A stretch of 64,000 bases of DNA from the NCBI GenBank assembly GCA_018398805.1, contig JAGFBZ010000016.1:248001-312000 (forward strand), given 5' to 3'. The DNA comes from Hirundichthys speculiger. Lineage: Eukaryota > Chordata > Actinopteri > Beloniformes > Exocoetidae. A model generated the notes under the pieces. It had not been told where the DNA came from, did not search any database, and saw nothing but the letters and a program-made list of their open reading frames with translations. Of the stretch, positions 11,283 to 40,916 are shown in pieces. A program made the translations under genes and the position numbers. Numbering within the stretch: the stretch's first letter is position 1; every line of letters starts with the position of its first letter.

Positions 11283-12055
11283 TCACGAGAGCATCGAGGC
11301 AGGAAGAAGATGATGGTGGTTTAGTCGAATAAAGAGCTGCTGGTTTTCTGAGAAGATTAGCAAAACAATGGAGCAGAGAGATGACACGGAGCAGAAACAG
11401 GACCTGGAGCAGGACCAGGACCCGGAGCAGAACCAGGACCTGGAGCAGGACCAGGACCCGGAGCAGAACCAGGACCCGGAGCAGAACCAGGACCTGGAGC
11501 AGGACCAGGACCCGGAGCAGAACACCTGGAAGTCCACCAACAGGCCCAAAGCGGGCTCTTCCTCTGCTGGTCTAAAGGTTCGTGTTCAGGTGTCAGGTTT
11601 TCTGTCTGCTGCTGATCTTCTCAACGGTTTATTTTACTACAGTGGTCTCCAACCTTCTTTCCTCCACGGACCGGTTTAATGTCAGACAATATTTTCACGG
11701 ACCGGTCTGTAAAATGTGCCGCAGATAAAATACAACAAACTAAAATGATCCGACCGGCATAAAAACTGTGGTATTTTCTATATCTGATAATAAACGTAAA
11801 TCCGCTGTGTATCCAACTTTATTAGAAGCGTCCTCGTAACATCAGAACATCGGTAACATCCTTTCACAAAGACTCTTTCTGAACACGTTTGGTTTTTACT
11901 CGTGTAACCGAGCGTTATATTGGCCTACATTCATAAAGTTGATAAAATAAAACCACGGAGGCTTTAGTTACCGGAACAAGACGTTAATACGACTTTACTT
12001 CAACTTCAAGCAAACACAATTGCAGCGCAGTAACACTTCCGCTCCACTCCTTCAA
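11283..12055 (+). mobile_element. Unnamed repeat element with hAT-like terminus and coding minisatellite
   Basis: This is the counterpart of 2881-3348 in inverted orientation. It contains a 103-residue plus-strand open frame (11368-11679) whose middle is an in-frame (DPEQNQDLEQDQ)-type repeat. From about 11640 a segment beginning cagtggtctccaacc, with repeated cacggaccggt motifs, resembles termini of Charlie-like hAT elements. Because this hAT-like part is absent from the other copy, it may be a separate insertion. No transposase domain is visible. Confidence 0.6.
11395..11530 (+). repeat. GAGCAGGACCAGGACCCG minisatellite
   Basis: Units of 18 bp alternate between gagcaggaccaggacc and gagcagaaccaggacc forms. 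The period is a multiple of three, so frames stay open. The same repeat borders the gap at 3235-3348 on the opposite strand. Confidence 0.85.
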
Positions 12056-12246
12056 AATAAAACTACTGAATAGAATAGAGTCCTTTTATTGTCTCGATAC
12101 ATGGGTACAATGATATTCATTTCATTTTTTATTTTATTGATTCATTCCAGACATGTCAAAACAATCTTTTAAAGCATAGACAATTTTAACATTATCATGA
12201 ATCTATGTATCTGAAAATAAATATAATATATTTATAAACATATAAT

Positions 12247-12247
<1 letters not shown>
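12056..12247. other. No gene; LINE/SINE-tail-like sequence
   Basis: The stretch 'tagaatagagtccttttatt' near 12070 resembles the 3' tail of common fish retroposons. It is too short for a firm call. Confidence 0.3.
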
Positions 12248-12312
<65 letters not shown>

Positions 12313-12330
12313 GTATATATATATATATAA
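12248..12330. repeat. (TA)n microsatellite
   Basis: An alternating AT run of about 80 bp, interrupted twice by TG. Confidence 0.97.
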
Positions 12331-12339
12331 GATATTAAA

Positions 12340-12891
12340 ATCAGCATCAGCAGTTTCAGTGCAAAACAGCGTGGAACTATAAAAAATAGTGCAAATGATA
12401 GAGATGGTACAAATAAGAATATAGCAATGGGGGGTCAAGTAGTGACCCAGCACACCAGCATCATCCGTCCCTTGTGAGCGGGTCTTTTCCAAGGCTGGAG
12501 AACTTTTGTCCAAAAAGCGAAACAGACTAAAGTTCAAAACCTTGGAAAAACTTATTTTTTTGAATAAAAAATTGTGGAAAAACATCAGTCCACAATTATC
12601 TTCATTCACAAACACGGTAACTTTGATTTTCAAGTTATGATACATGTATCTGTATCTAAAGATATCAAAGATACTTTAAATTCAAATTCAGATATGCAAT
12701 GATGCCATATACAATACAATGACTTCATATTGGTCATCATATTGGCGTCAGTTGAGTCTGGCAACTCAGTTGCCTGTAGGGATTTTTAATGTCCAGCAGG
12801 TGTCAGTATTCAGTCACACAGTATCGACACGTATCAATACAGTTGGGCAACGTGTTGAAACGTTCCATGAAGCGCCATCAACCCATCACTA
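12340..12891 (+). mobile_element. hAT transposase 3' end remnant (dimerisation domain) and terminus
   Basis: Plus-strand translation from about 12450 reads SSVPCERVFSKAGELLSKKR, followed by a leucine-rich helix and LIFLNKKLWKN. This is the C-terminal hAT dimerisation motif (S.PcER.FS.aG.....KR..L......L.fL..N) of ZBED-like hAT transposases. Downstream non-coding sequence ends in acccatcacta, the reverse complement of the hAT terminal repeat TAGTGATGGGT. The 5' part of the transposase is missing, and the (TA)n tract sits at the break. Confidence 0.72.
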
Positions 12892-12894
12892 GTA

Positions 12895-13480
12895 TTTACA
12901 TTTACATTGGATTTTCATTCCACACATTGTTTTCATTTCATGTCCTCTTACAGTTTTTCATCTCATTTCACATGACTTTTCTTTTCTCTTTTAATGACTT
13001 GTACTCATTTGTAGCAAACTTTGAATTTTTTATGACTGTTTTGGAAGATGTATTTGTGGACTTGTCCAGAGTAGTTTATTTTACATGAGAGAAGAGTGCA
13101 AACAGTTCTGTTGTCTAACAACATCCTATTCTCTGTAATAATCTTTTTTTTTTCTTCGTGCGCTGTCACTCATCAGATGTCACACACTAACCTGGCGACA
13201 TCTTCCACCTACGGTACCTGTAGTAGCTACTGCTGTGGCAGTTATCATGACATCTACCACCTACAGTACCCGTAGTAGCTACTGCTGTGGCAGTTATCGC
13301 GAGAAAAGCGACAGATCTCAGATTGGGAATGTTTTTTACTCGGCCCGATGCACTATTATTAATTATTAATAACGCATGTTAAAATAAGGGAGATTTACGG
13401 GAAAAATATTAATACCAGAGGACGGCGGGAGGGAAGAGTAAAATACGGGACTTTCCCGGCCAAAACGGGATATTTGACAG
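12895..13480. other. No gene; 52-bp tandem duplication at 13197-13300
   Basis: Two copies of a 52-bp unit containing gtagtagctactgctgtggc lie head to tail. The right side (13380-13480, with 'acgggactttcccggccaaa') looks like the end of another DNA transposon, but the family is not clear. Confidence 0.4.
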
Positions 13481-13481
13481 G

Positions 13482-14060
13482 TAGGGATGCATGTTAACTA
13501 TCGACCCGATAACTATCGGGCCGATAACAGGAAAGTCTGATATCATGACGAATAGCCCCGATAACAAATATATTTTTGTCAACACGGCAGTGCCTCGCTC
13601 CCTCTGAGCCTTGAATGACCGGCAGTGAATGTTATGTTCAAGTGACGTCGGCATAATCAGAAAAATGATTTCTCAGGAAGGAAAATCAAGAATACCCCCT
13701 CATGCCAGAAAACAACATGTTAACTCGGTCATAATTTTAGTAGTTGCTAACTTGAATTGATATTTGCAGTGTTTTCCCACATGTTACACATAAAAAATAG
13801 AAAAAATAGATAAGACCGAAAGAACGACGAACAAACGAGGGAACGGAGGAATTTACGTTACACCTTGAATGAAGCAATGTGGAACAGTGCCCTGATAAAA
13901 ACAAACAAACATGGCGGCAATGGTGTAGAACTTTGTTAAAGTTTCAGAGGAAGATAGTTCACTGGTTATTTGTGACAAATGCTCCAAGTGAAGGAGGGAA
14001 AAATAGAACAAGCTTTAATACGTCAAACCTGATCAGCCACCTGAAACATAAACATCACTT
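13482..14060 (+). mobile_element. hAT element 5' part with BED zinc-finger remnant
   Basis: This part begins tagggatgcatgttaac and is homologous over its whole length, in inverted orientation, to the right part of the complete element at 32032-33133. Shared blocks include gataatagccccgataac-like, aagaataccccctcatgcc and catgttacacataaaaa. A frame near 13960-14060 reads TSFNTSNLISHLKHKHH, the second half of a BED zinc finger. The first Cys pair is not intact. The copy is cut off by the (TA)n tract and the BEL element. Confidence 0.72.
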
Positions 14061-14061
14061 G

Positions 14062-14064
<3 letters not shown>

Positions 14065-14137
<73 letters not shown>
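14065..14137. repeat. (TA)n microsatellite abutting the BEL LTR
   Basis: Pure alternating TA of about 73 bp. It runs directly into the third base of the BEL LTR. Confidence 0.97.
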
Positions 14138-14143
<6 letters not shown>

Positions 14144-14588
14144 CCATTTTTTCTTGTAATCATATTTAATTTGACTGGATTATTGATTATTTGAACTTGC
14201 TAAGCATTAATTGAGTTAATGGTAATATGGTGGTATGTGGGCGTGGTTTGGAGGGCAGTGGGCGTGGTTTGCAGGGCACCCGGTTACCTTCAGATGGCGA
14301 TGGGATTGAGGGAAAAGGTTGTCCAAGCCAGGTAGCTGCGGTGCAAAGCAATTTTGACCACACGCTTTACGCCAAACTTTACGCACACGCATTACAAGAG
14401 TTTTATTTTATATTAGTACTTTCGTTAAGTTCTAAGTTTAGATTGAATTATGGAAACGTTTTTGTTCATGTTTGAAAATGGTTTACTTTAAATAAACATT
14501 ACAAAGAAACAAACAAAGCGGCGTTTGGGAGTGCGTCAAGAACCACCGCAGTATATACACCTGGCGGCATCATTTACATCTGATGCCA
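14138..14588 (+). repeat. BEL copy 1 5' LTR (451 bp)
   Basis: It matches the 453-bp LTRs of copy 2 except for loss of the terminal TG and three noticed substitutions (positions near 14312, 14479 and 14555). It ends in gatgcca. An AATAAA signal lies at 14491-14496. The 82-residue open frame inside is not a gene. Confidence 0.93.
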
Positions 14589-14807
14589 TGACAAAAAGTC
14601 AAAATTGCTTGGATTATGGATCTACTGGATGTTGTGGATGTTGGACTTGTACAAGTTTGCAACACAAAGGACTTTCGTTGGATTAATGGACATTGTTTGA
14701 TAAGAACCGTGAGCAATCCTGCCGCGTGGACACGCGGTCTATTGTTTGCTCTTTGCCTTGGATAATGGCTCCTGCTTAATGTTTGCACTGATGAACTCAA
14801 AAGAAAA

Positions 14808-17597
14808 GTGAAAATGGAAACTGAAGAAATTGATAAACTTTCTGAGCTGGCGGCAGAGAGGACTTTGTTGCAAACAATTAAAACGCGCAGAGGGAAACTT
14901 TGCGCGCTGACAAGAAAAAAGAATGAAGTGCTTCAGATGATTAAAACGAATGAACCTAAAGAAAATGTGAAAAGACATGTGGACACATTTAATGAACTGT
15001 TAGCAGAGTTTATGGAGCTGCAAGTGACTGTGCAATCTCTGCTGGAAGTGGAAGAAAGAGAGGAGGATCATGCTTATTGGTATGAGCCCAAGTTAATTCA
15101 CTTCAAAGACTTTCTTAAAACCGCAAACTCATGGATGGAAGAGGATGATGATGACAATGAGCATAATGTTTATGATGACAATGAATATAATAATGATGAT
15201 GACGATGAACATAATAAGGATGGTGATAAAGTGGATGAAGAAGATGCAAACGTTGAAATCGGCTGTAGCGCTTCTCAAGTATCTTCAAGCGGCAGCAGCA
15301 GCTCGAGATCTTTAGTAACTGCTTGCTTGGAGGCTGAGGCTGAGCGCGCTGCTCTGAGTGTAAAAGTGCAAACATTGGAACAGAAACATGCTTTGGACAT
15401 TGAGGAAACTGTGTTAAAGGCCAAACAAGAAAAGCTTGCTTTAGAGGTTAAACTGGCGGCCGCAGAGGCCAAAGCGAAAATACTGCGGCAAAGTGGATCT
15501 GGATCGGTTCTCTCAAAAGCAAGCAGCCGTCAGCGCTCTGTGACGTCATCCGCTGCAGTGCAAAAAGCATCAGCACCAAAACTGCCTCAAAGAAAACCAT
15601 CTGAAACAACTAAGCATCATCAAGACAAAACGGAACCAGTCACTATTCCAATTAGCAGCCATGTTCACGCACAGTCAAGTGTTGCAGAAAACGCTCTTGC
15701 AGATGTTTTGAGAAGGCAAAATGACGTCACTGAAATGTTAGTAAAACAACAGAAAGCTTCTCTTCTGCCTACTCGGGAGATTCCCAGTTTTGATGGTGAC
15801 CCACTGCAATTCCGTTCTTTTATAAGAGCATTTGAACAAGGCATTGAGAACAAAACAGAAAACATGCAAGACAGACTGTATTTTCTGGAGCAGTATACAG
15901 TGGGGCAACCAAGACAACTTGTGCGCAGCTGTTTGCATATGGATCCTAGAAGGGGATATCTGGAAGCCATGAAGCAGCTTGAGTGGCATTTTGGAAACAA
16001 GGTGAGCATTACCACAGCATTCATGAACAAAGCATTAAACTGGACAGTTATAAAATCTGAAGATGGAAGTGCTTTGAGGTCGTACTCACTCTTTCTTCGA
16101 AGCTGCTACAATACCTTGTCTGAAATAGACTTTGTGGATGAACTGGAAAATGCAGCTAATCTGAGAGTGATTGTGTCAAAGTTACCCTTCAAGCTGCGTG
16201 ATAACTGGAGAACAGTTGTCTGTGACCTTCAGGAAGCCCAGGGCAGGAGGGCTAAGTTTAAAGACCTTCTCCATTTCATTGAGCAGAAAACTCGTGCTAT
16301 GCTGGATCCCATCTTTGGAGAAATAAACATGCCAGTGTCAATGGATAACAGAGCAAAATGCAAAATGCCGCAAAAATCCAGCAGGGGGAGCAGTTTTGCA
16401 ACCACTGTCACTAGTGTCCCTGAAAAACCAAAAAACAAAGTGGAAATGGAAAAACAAACAAAAGTTTCCTTTAAAAGGCCCTGCATGTACTGTAACAAAG
16501 ACCACACAATTGAAGAATGTGAACTGTTCAAACATAAGCCTAACAAAGTTAAAGTTGACTTTATGAAAGTTAATGGATTATGTTTTGGATGTACAGAAAA
16601 GGGACACCTCAGCAAGGATTGCAAAAGGCGCATGAAATGTAAAGTGTGCCATAAGAGTCATCCCACCATTTTGCATATAGATACACAAGAACAACAATCC
16701 AAAGTACTCACAAATGCACCCATATCTAATGCTATGGTCTCCTTGAATGCTGGGAGCCACACTGGGGCCGGCACAAAAGACAATGCACTCTCAATAGTCC
16801 CTGTGAAAGTCAAGTTGGACAAAGGAACCAAAACTATCAAAACATATGCTTTTCTAGATGGAGGAAGCACAGCCACATTCTGCACGGAGGAACTGATGCA
16901 GCAGCTACATGCAAATGGTAGGAGGCAGGACATATTGCTCAAGACAATGGGTCAAGAGAAGCGAGTGTCAAGCTACAAAATCTGTGGACTGGAAGTTGCT
17001 GCTTTAAAAGAAAATGAATTCCTCAAACTGCCTGATGTCTACACACAGAAACACATCCCTGTCACCAAAGAAAATATCCCCCAAAATGAGGATATTAGAA
17101 AGTGGCCTTACTTGGACGAGGTTGATTTGACACCCATTAATACTGGCATTGGGCTGCTTATAGGTGTTAATGCTCCTCAGGCCATGGAACCATGGAGGGT
17201 TATTAACAGTGAGGGTAGTGGGCCCTACGCTGTAAAAACTCGGCTTGGGTGGGTTATCAATGGCCCACTCAGCAGGAACAGGGATGGAGATGTCAGAGCA
17301 GTGCAGGTAAATCGAATATCTGTGGAAGAGCTGTTGGTCCAGCAGTATAACCAGGACTTTGTTGAGCAACACTATGAGGACAAAAAGGTGATGTCTGTGG
17401 AAGATCAACAGTTCATGGACATAGTGTCAAGCTCAGCTGTATTGGAAAATGGACACTATAGCTTAAAGTTGCCTTTTCGCAAATCTAATGTGAATCTTCC
17501 TAATAACAAGGCTGTAGCCCAGCAAAGAGCCCAGCACCTGCTAAAAAGGTTTAAGAAGGATCCTAAATTCTTTGAGGAGTACAAAAAAACTTCATAG
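14808..17597 (+). pseudogene. BEL gag-protease-RT polyprotein, copy 1, frameshifted
   Basis: 929-residue open frame. In order it contains a charged N-terminal coiled-coil/acidic region, a Gag-like DUF1759 region (around residues 330-520), Cys-His knuckles (CMYCNKDHTIEEC and CFGCTEKGHLSKDC), and a retropepsin-like DUF1758 domain with FLDGGST in place of the usual D[ST]G. It ends early where a run of five A in copy 2 is seven A here, just before the reverse transcriptase. The start at 14808 gives MKMETEE; the third codon (ATG at 14814) is an alternative. Confidence 0.9.
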
Positions 17598-17598
17598 A

Positions 17599-18266
17599 GG
17601 ATGTTATTGCAAAAGGACATGCAGAAATCATACCTCAGGACAAACTGGAACATGAAAGTGGAAAAGTATGGTTCATACCACATCATGGAGTATATCACCC
17701 TCGGAAAAAGACATTACGAGTGGTGTTTGATTGTGCATCAGAGTATGGTGGAACCTCACTGAACAAAGAACTTCTGCAAGGTCCTGATTTGACAAATACA
17801 CTACTAGGTGTGTTGCTTCGCTTCCGCCAGGGTCCCATAGCTGTCATGACTGACATTGAGGGGATGTTCCATCAGGTAAAGGTGGCAAAAGATGATGTGA
17901 ACTTTTTGCGCTTCCTCTGGTGGCCTGCAGGGGATGTCACAAAGGACCTGGTGGAGCACAGAATGACAGTCCACATCTTTGGAGCTGTTTCATCCCCAAG
18001 TTGTGCTACATTTGCACTGTTAAAGACGGCAGATGACAACCAACATGACTACACAAGTGAGATCACAAACACCATCCGGCGGAACTTTTATGTGGATGAT
18101 TGTCTAAAATCTGTCAACTCAGTGGAGCAAGCAACACGTCTGTATCAAAATCTCACAGACCTGTGTGCTAAAGGGGGATTTCGTCTTAACAAATGGGTGA
18201 GTAACCATCGCTCAGTCCTGTCTGCCATCCCTGAAGATCAGAGAGCTAAAGGTGTAAAAACACTAG
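17599..18266 (+). pseudogene. BEL reverse transcriptase fragment, copy 1
   Basis: This is the continuation in another frame after the A-run expansion. It contains the RT palm blocks VVFDCASEYGG and MTDIEGMFHQV and the catalytic FYVDDCLKS. It is cut off at 18266, just before the thumb/RNase H part. In the open frame 17720-18313, the residues after 18266 come from unrelated sequence. Confidence 0.88.
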
Positions 18267-18569
18267 GGGCCCGATCTTGCGCCAAACCTCCAAAACCTGC
18301 TATTAAGGGATAAAAGGTATTGGGAGGGGCGTTCCCCCACGAAGAACGCAATCTTCCACCTCCCAAAACCCACGATCTCACCTGCGAAATCCACGATGTC
18401 ATGCACATTATGCATGGGAGTGGTTAGGGCGTTCCACCTGTTTAACCAATCAGTGCGTCAGTAGCCATTGCCTTTAAGAGCAGGTTGCAGTACCTGCAAA
18501 CTGCCATGGAACGTCTTTTCACCCAGATCAGAGCAGCTCTCATGGACAGCTGGTCTGGGACTGTGCTGT
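18267..18569. other. Junction sequence; possible DNA-transposon terminus
   Basis: Immediately after the BEL break, gggcccgatcttgcgcc begins a block not found elsewhere in the window. Its G/C-rich start could be a PIF/Harbinger-type terminus, but no matching right end was seen and the assignment is weak. The block merges into a minisatellite near 18570. Confidence 0.35.
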
Positions 18570-19255
18570 AGAGCTNCAGGAGTCTGGGGTCTGTTGGGAG
18601 TACTCAGGAGTCTGGGTCCCTGTTGGGAGGTACTCCAGGAGGTCTGGGGTCCTGTGGTGGTACTCCAGGAGTCTGGGTCCTGGTGGGGGACTCCAGGAGT
18701 ATGGATTGGGGTACTCCAGGAGTCTGGGGTCCTGTGGGTACTCCAGGAGTGGGGGGGGACTGTTGGGGGGGGTACTCCAGGAGTTGGGGTCCGTTGGGAG
18801 TCCAGGAGTATGGGGTCCCTCCAGGAGTGGGGTCCTGTTGGGAGACTCCAGGTCTGGGAGTCCAGGAGTCTGGGGTACTCCAGGAGTCCTGGGGTCCTGT
18901 GGGGAGTACTCCAGGAGTCTGGGGTCCCTGTTGGGAGTACTCCAGGAGTCTGGGGTCTGGTACTCCAGGAGTCGGGGTCCTGTTGGGGTACTCCAGGAGT
19001 CTGGGGTCCTGTGGGAGTACTCCAGGAGTCTGGGGTCCTGTTGGGACTAGTACTCAGGAGTCTGGGGTCCTGTTCAGGAGTACTCCAGGAGGTATGGGGT
19101 CCTGTGGGGGTGTATCCAGGACTCCAGGAGTCTGGGGTCCTGTGTGGTACTCCAGGAGTCTGGGGTCCTGTTGGGAGTACTCCAGGAGTCTGGGGTCCTG
19201 TTGGGAGTACTCCAGGAGTCTGGGGTCCTGTGGGTGGTACTCCAGGAGTCTGACA
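18570..19255. repeat. Minisatellite with CTCCAGGAGTCTGGGGTCC core
   Basis: About 22 degenerate units of roughly 28-33 bp, each with tactccaggagtctgggg and a gtcctgttggga spacer, more regular toward the right end. One undetermined base is at 18576. The several long open frames on both strands are by-products of the repeat. Confidence 0.95.
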
Positions 19256-19959
19256 CCAGTGAGGTGTTTCAGACATGTCCAACTGGGAGAAGACCAGGAG
19301 ACAGACCAGGACACACTGGAGAGATGATGTCTCCCAGCTGGTCTGGAGCTCTCAGGGTTCTCAGAGGAGCTGGAGGTCTGGACCTGCTGAAGACCTGACT
19401 AGGATGAAGCAGAAGATAATGGATGGATGGATTCAACCGGCTCATAAATTCTCAAGAGGATACTACTCCCGTCAATGAAAATTTAAGTGAATAAATCCTC
19501 AGCATTTCATTTCATGAAGTCCTTAATGTATGACAAAACATGAATAAATAACTGGACAGGAGTTTCAGATGACATCACAGCCTTAAAGGATTCACGACCA
19601 TGGAACTAAAATTAAAAACGTAAATTAAAGCAGCAGAGGAACCGAGCGCTGTTTTGGTTAAACGGTAAAACCTGATGGTCACATTTTATGAAACCGATTT
19701 AAACTTGTAAAAAATGATCAAAAATAAAATAAAGCCTTAAACCTGCGGCAGAAATGCAGGGACTTGTGTCTCCGACTAGAAAAGCTTCATTTCAGTTCTT
19801 CAACGTTCTCATTTAGACGTCTACAGATAAAAACAGCTGCTGGTTGAGGATCAACCTGCAGCTCTGGAGCCTCCTGGTGGCTGCAGGAGGAACTGCCTCT
19901 GGACCGGACCAGTTCTGGTCGGTAGTTATCGACAAGTTAACAAAGTTCTGCTGGGGCAG
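19256..19959. other. Intergenic, no recognisable feature
   Basis: Lies downstream of the anp32e polyadenylation signal. No coding or repeat structure was recognised. Confidence 0.5.
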
Positions 19960-20571
19960 ATGTGGAGTTTCAGAGATTTTATTCAAAAACACTCCAGTTA
20001 CATGAACACCATCAAAAGACAGGAATAAAAAAATAAAATGGCGTCAGAGCGTCCGCTCCAGACTCATGTTTTTCCAAACTCAAACACACCACGACGACAC
20101 AGAAGCTCCAGAGACTCCACCTGGGACCGGCGTCGGCGGGTCCGGAGCCCACAGACCAGCAGGTGACAGGTGTTGTGGGGGGGGGGGGGGGCGGGGCCAA
20201 ATCAGTAAGAGTTTACAGGTGAAAGAGTGCCAGAGGGAGGCGTCCAATCAGAGCTAAAAACAAACATGGGACCTCCGTCCCAGCGTACAATCGACTCCAT
20301 GGAAACGGCTGTTGAGAAGAAGCTGCAGGCTGAGTTCAGGGTCAGAGACTGGTTTTACTGGGAGATGAAGTCACCTGATCTGATCAATACGCTGATCAGG
20401 ATCACGTTCACACCGGTCGCCACCTGTAGGTCACCAGGGTCTACCCAGCTCCGTGGTAACGATGACATCATCATCATCAACTCTCCTGAACCTGATCTCA
20501 GTGCTCAACTTCCTGTCCGGAGTCCACGTCCAGCGGGGGAGGGGCCGGACATGGGCGGGGCCGGCAGCTAG
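19960..20571 (-). other. anp32e: Probable anp32e 3' UTR
   Basis: Follows the minus-strand stop at 20572-20574. A canonical AATAAA on the minus strand lies at 19978-19983, so the cleavage site is probably near 19960. It contains a poly-C/G tract near 20176-20190. Confidence 0.6.
19978..19983 (-). terminator. Putative anp32e polyadenylation signal
   Basis: AATAAA on the minus strand (tttatt on plus), about 590 bases past the stop codon. Confidence 0.55.
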
Positions 20572-39042
<18,471 letters not shown>

Positions 39043-39045
39043 CAT

Positions 39046-39440
39046 CAGCTGGAACAGATAAACCACCAGAAGAACAGCGGTGTCTTCAGCAGAACAACAG
39101 CGTCTTCAGCAGAGCAGCTCCTTCTCCACCGAGACCAGCCAACATTAAACCGCCATGTTCGCTGCTGACCGACCTCCGTCAACAGGCCACGCCCCCTCCC
39201 CCTGAGCTGTCAGGGTCGCTCTCCTATTGGTCCAAAGACGGGCAATTCACATTGCACCTCCCCTCCAGGTTTATTATTGGGAGGTTTCGCTTGTGATTCG
39301 CTGGGATTGCAGAGGCGTGGCTTCCGTCTGACCAATGAGAACGCGAGGATGGAATATTTAAACTTTACAAACGCCCACTCTTTGTGCTCGTTGGCGCCAG
39401 ATTTCATTGAAGTTTCCAGCATCCCTCAGTTCAACAGGGT
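39046..39440 (-). promoter_or_regulatory. Probable anp32e promoter / CpG-rich leader
   Basis: CpG-rich region upstream of exon 1. Two CCAAT boxes in gene orientation lie 50 bp apart (39226-39230 and 39276-39280), another on the opposite strand at 39332-39336, and a GC-box-like ccacgccccctcc at about 39187. No TATA box was evident, as expected for a housekeeping gene. The transcription start cannot be placed. Confidence 0.5.
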
Positions 39441-39690
39441 AGAGCTGGGCGATACTGGGAGTTTTGGTATGGATCCAATACCCAGTAAATACAGGGCCAG
39501 TGTCACAATACCGATACCGATATTTTTTCATGTCAAGCTTGATTTATCATGAAACTTCTGACCTTTCAGTGTTTTTGTGATTTTTGTCTCTGGATTATTT
39601 TGTTAAAACCTAGGATAGAATTTCAGCAAACTTTATTGGTGACAGCAAAATATTTTATTATCACAATTAACAGTTTTGTGTAAATATTCC
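39440..39690 (+). mobile_element. Truncated hAT element, same family as 39942-40908
   Basis: Starts tagagctgggcgatactggg and follows the first ~250 bp of the complete neighbour (aaatacagggccagt, gatagaatttcagcaaac, gacagcaaaat), then loses similarity. No right terminus was found. Confidence 0.78.
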
Positions 39691-39933
39691 TTGGAGTTCA
39701 ATTGTTCTGTTTTTTCTAGTCCACCTCGTATATTATATCTTTCAACACTTGAGTAATTTTGTTTGCACCGCGTGCACTTTCCTCTTGCTTTAACTCTATA
39801 AATTTCTCCATTGTGGGATAAATAAAGGATTATTTAATGTTATTTGATCTTAGATAGCACCTTTCAATGGGACACATGACATGTACTGGGTTATTTCAAG
39901 GTCTTAATTCTATTTTTTGAATTGGCTCCAGTA
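39691..39933. other. Spacer with retroposon-tail-like sequence
   Basis: The block atttctccattgtgggataa followed by ataaaggatt near 39802-39835 resembles the 3' end of common fish retroposons. Nothing else was recognised. Confidence 0.35.
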
Positions 39934-39941
39934 ACATGTAG

Positions 39942-40908
39942 TAGAGCTGGGCGATACTGAGAATTTTGGTATCGATCCAATACCAAGTAAATACAGGGCC
40001 AGTATCGTCGATACCAATATCGATACTGATACTGATACTTTTTTATATTAAGCTCTATCTGTCATGAAATTGCTGACCTTTTTGTTAAAACCTACGATAG
40101 AATTTCAGCAAACTTAATAGGTGACAGCAAAATACTTTATTGTCACAATTAACATTTTTGTTTTGAAACAATGGAACAGTAATAAGCAAAGTTTATCTTG
40201 ACATTAGGAAATAAAACTTTTTTTAAGGAGTATAAGGAAAAACCACAATACAAATTAGAATTGTTCTTCAGAAAAATACAAAAATAAATAATTTTCTTCC
40301 TTTCAGAACAAATTTTGAACTCCAAAATGTTCATACTTTGAACGTTTTGGAGTTCAGAATTAGTTTTTTAAAGACTAAATTATTAATATTGTTCTTGAAA
40401 TTGAATATAACTCGACTTTGATGGTTCTGCAGTTGTTTACATCATTAATGCAGTTATTGAACTACATGCTTGTTGCTGATCCACTGAGTCATAGTCTCAG
40501 ATTTTAAGAGAATACAGTTTATTAAATAGTACTATACCTTGGTCTACAATAACATGGAAACCTGACACGTACCTTGCCTCAAGTATGATACCATACTTCC
40601 TAAAAAAGATTGAATCATTTAAATGTTTAACAATACAGTAAAATGTTATCTCTGTGTGATTTTTTTCTATAATAGTCATTCAATAAAAAGTCGTTTTATG
40701 AATAACCTTATTGTCTTCATCATATTTTTATTTTTCCAAAATGATATGTGAAACATAGGGGTTGTCTTTTAATCAGAGTCGTCCTATATTTGGGCCAGAA
40801 AAGAAAAAAAAAGCTTGAGGATTGATCTTTTTACACAAGTATCATTCGATATCAATACCAGCGTTGGTATCGATATTATCGATATTTAGATCGATCCGCC
40901 CACCTCTA
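39942..40908. mobile_element. Complete hAT MITE (967 bp) with ACATGTAG target duplication
   Basis: Terminal repeats TAGAGCTGGGCG (left) and the reverse complement of cgcccacctcta (right) match at 11 of 12 positions. ACATGTAG occurs at 39934-39941 and 40909-40916. The ends have GATACC/ATCGAT-rich subterminal sequence and the interior is AT-rich and non-coding. It belongs to the 'gctgggcgata' hAT group. Confidence 0.9.
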
Positions 40909-40916
40909 ACATGTAG

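Larger units (their letters stand above)
14138..18266 (+). mobile_element. BEL/Pao LTR retrotransposon, copy 1 (3'-truncated)
   Basis: Nearly identical to 22797-26932 of the full copy. About ten differences were noticed, mostly single bases plus in-frame triplet losses in gaagaa, cagcag and aggagg runs. It carries the 5' LTR, gag, protease and most of the reverse transcriptase, then stops abruptly at cactag (18266). RNase H, integrase and the 3' LTR are absent. The first two LTR bases (TG) are missing at the (TA)n junction. A +2-base A-run expansion near 17585 breaks the frame. Confidence 0.95.

Noticed and set aside
14227..14475. 82-residue frame repeated at 14227, 22886 and 29811
   Set aside because: It lies wholly inside the BEL LTR and recurs only because the LTR does.
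18458..19398. Long Ser/Gly/Trp-rich open frames on both strands
   Set aside because: By-products of the CTCCAGGAGTCTGGGG minisatellite. Both strands and several frames are open together.
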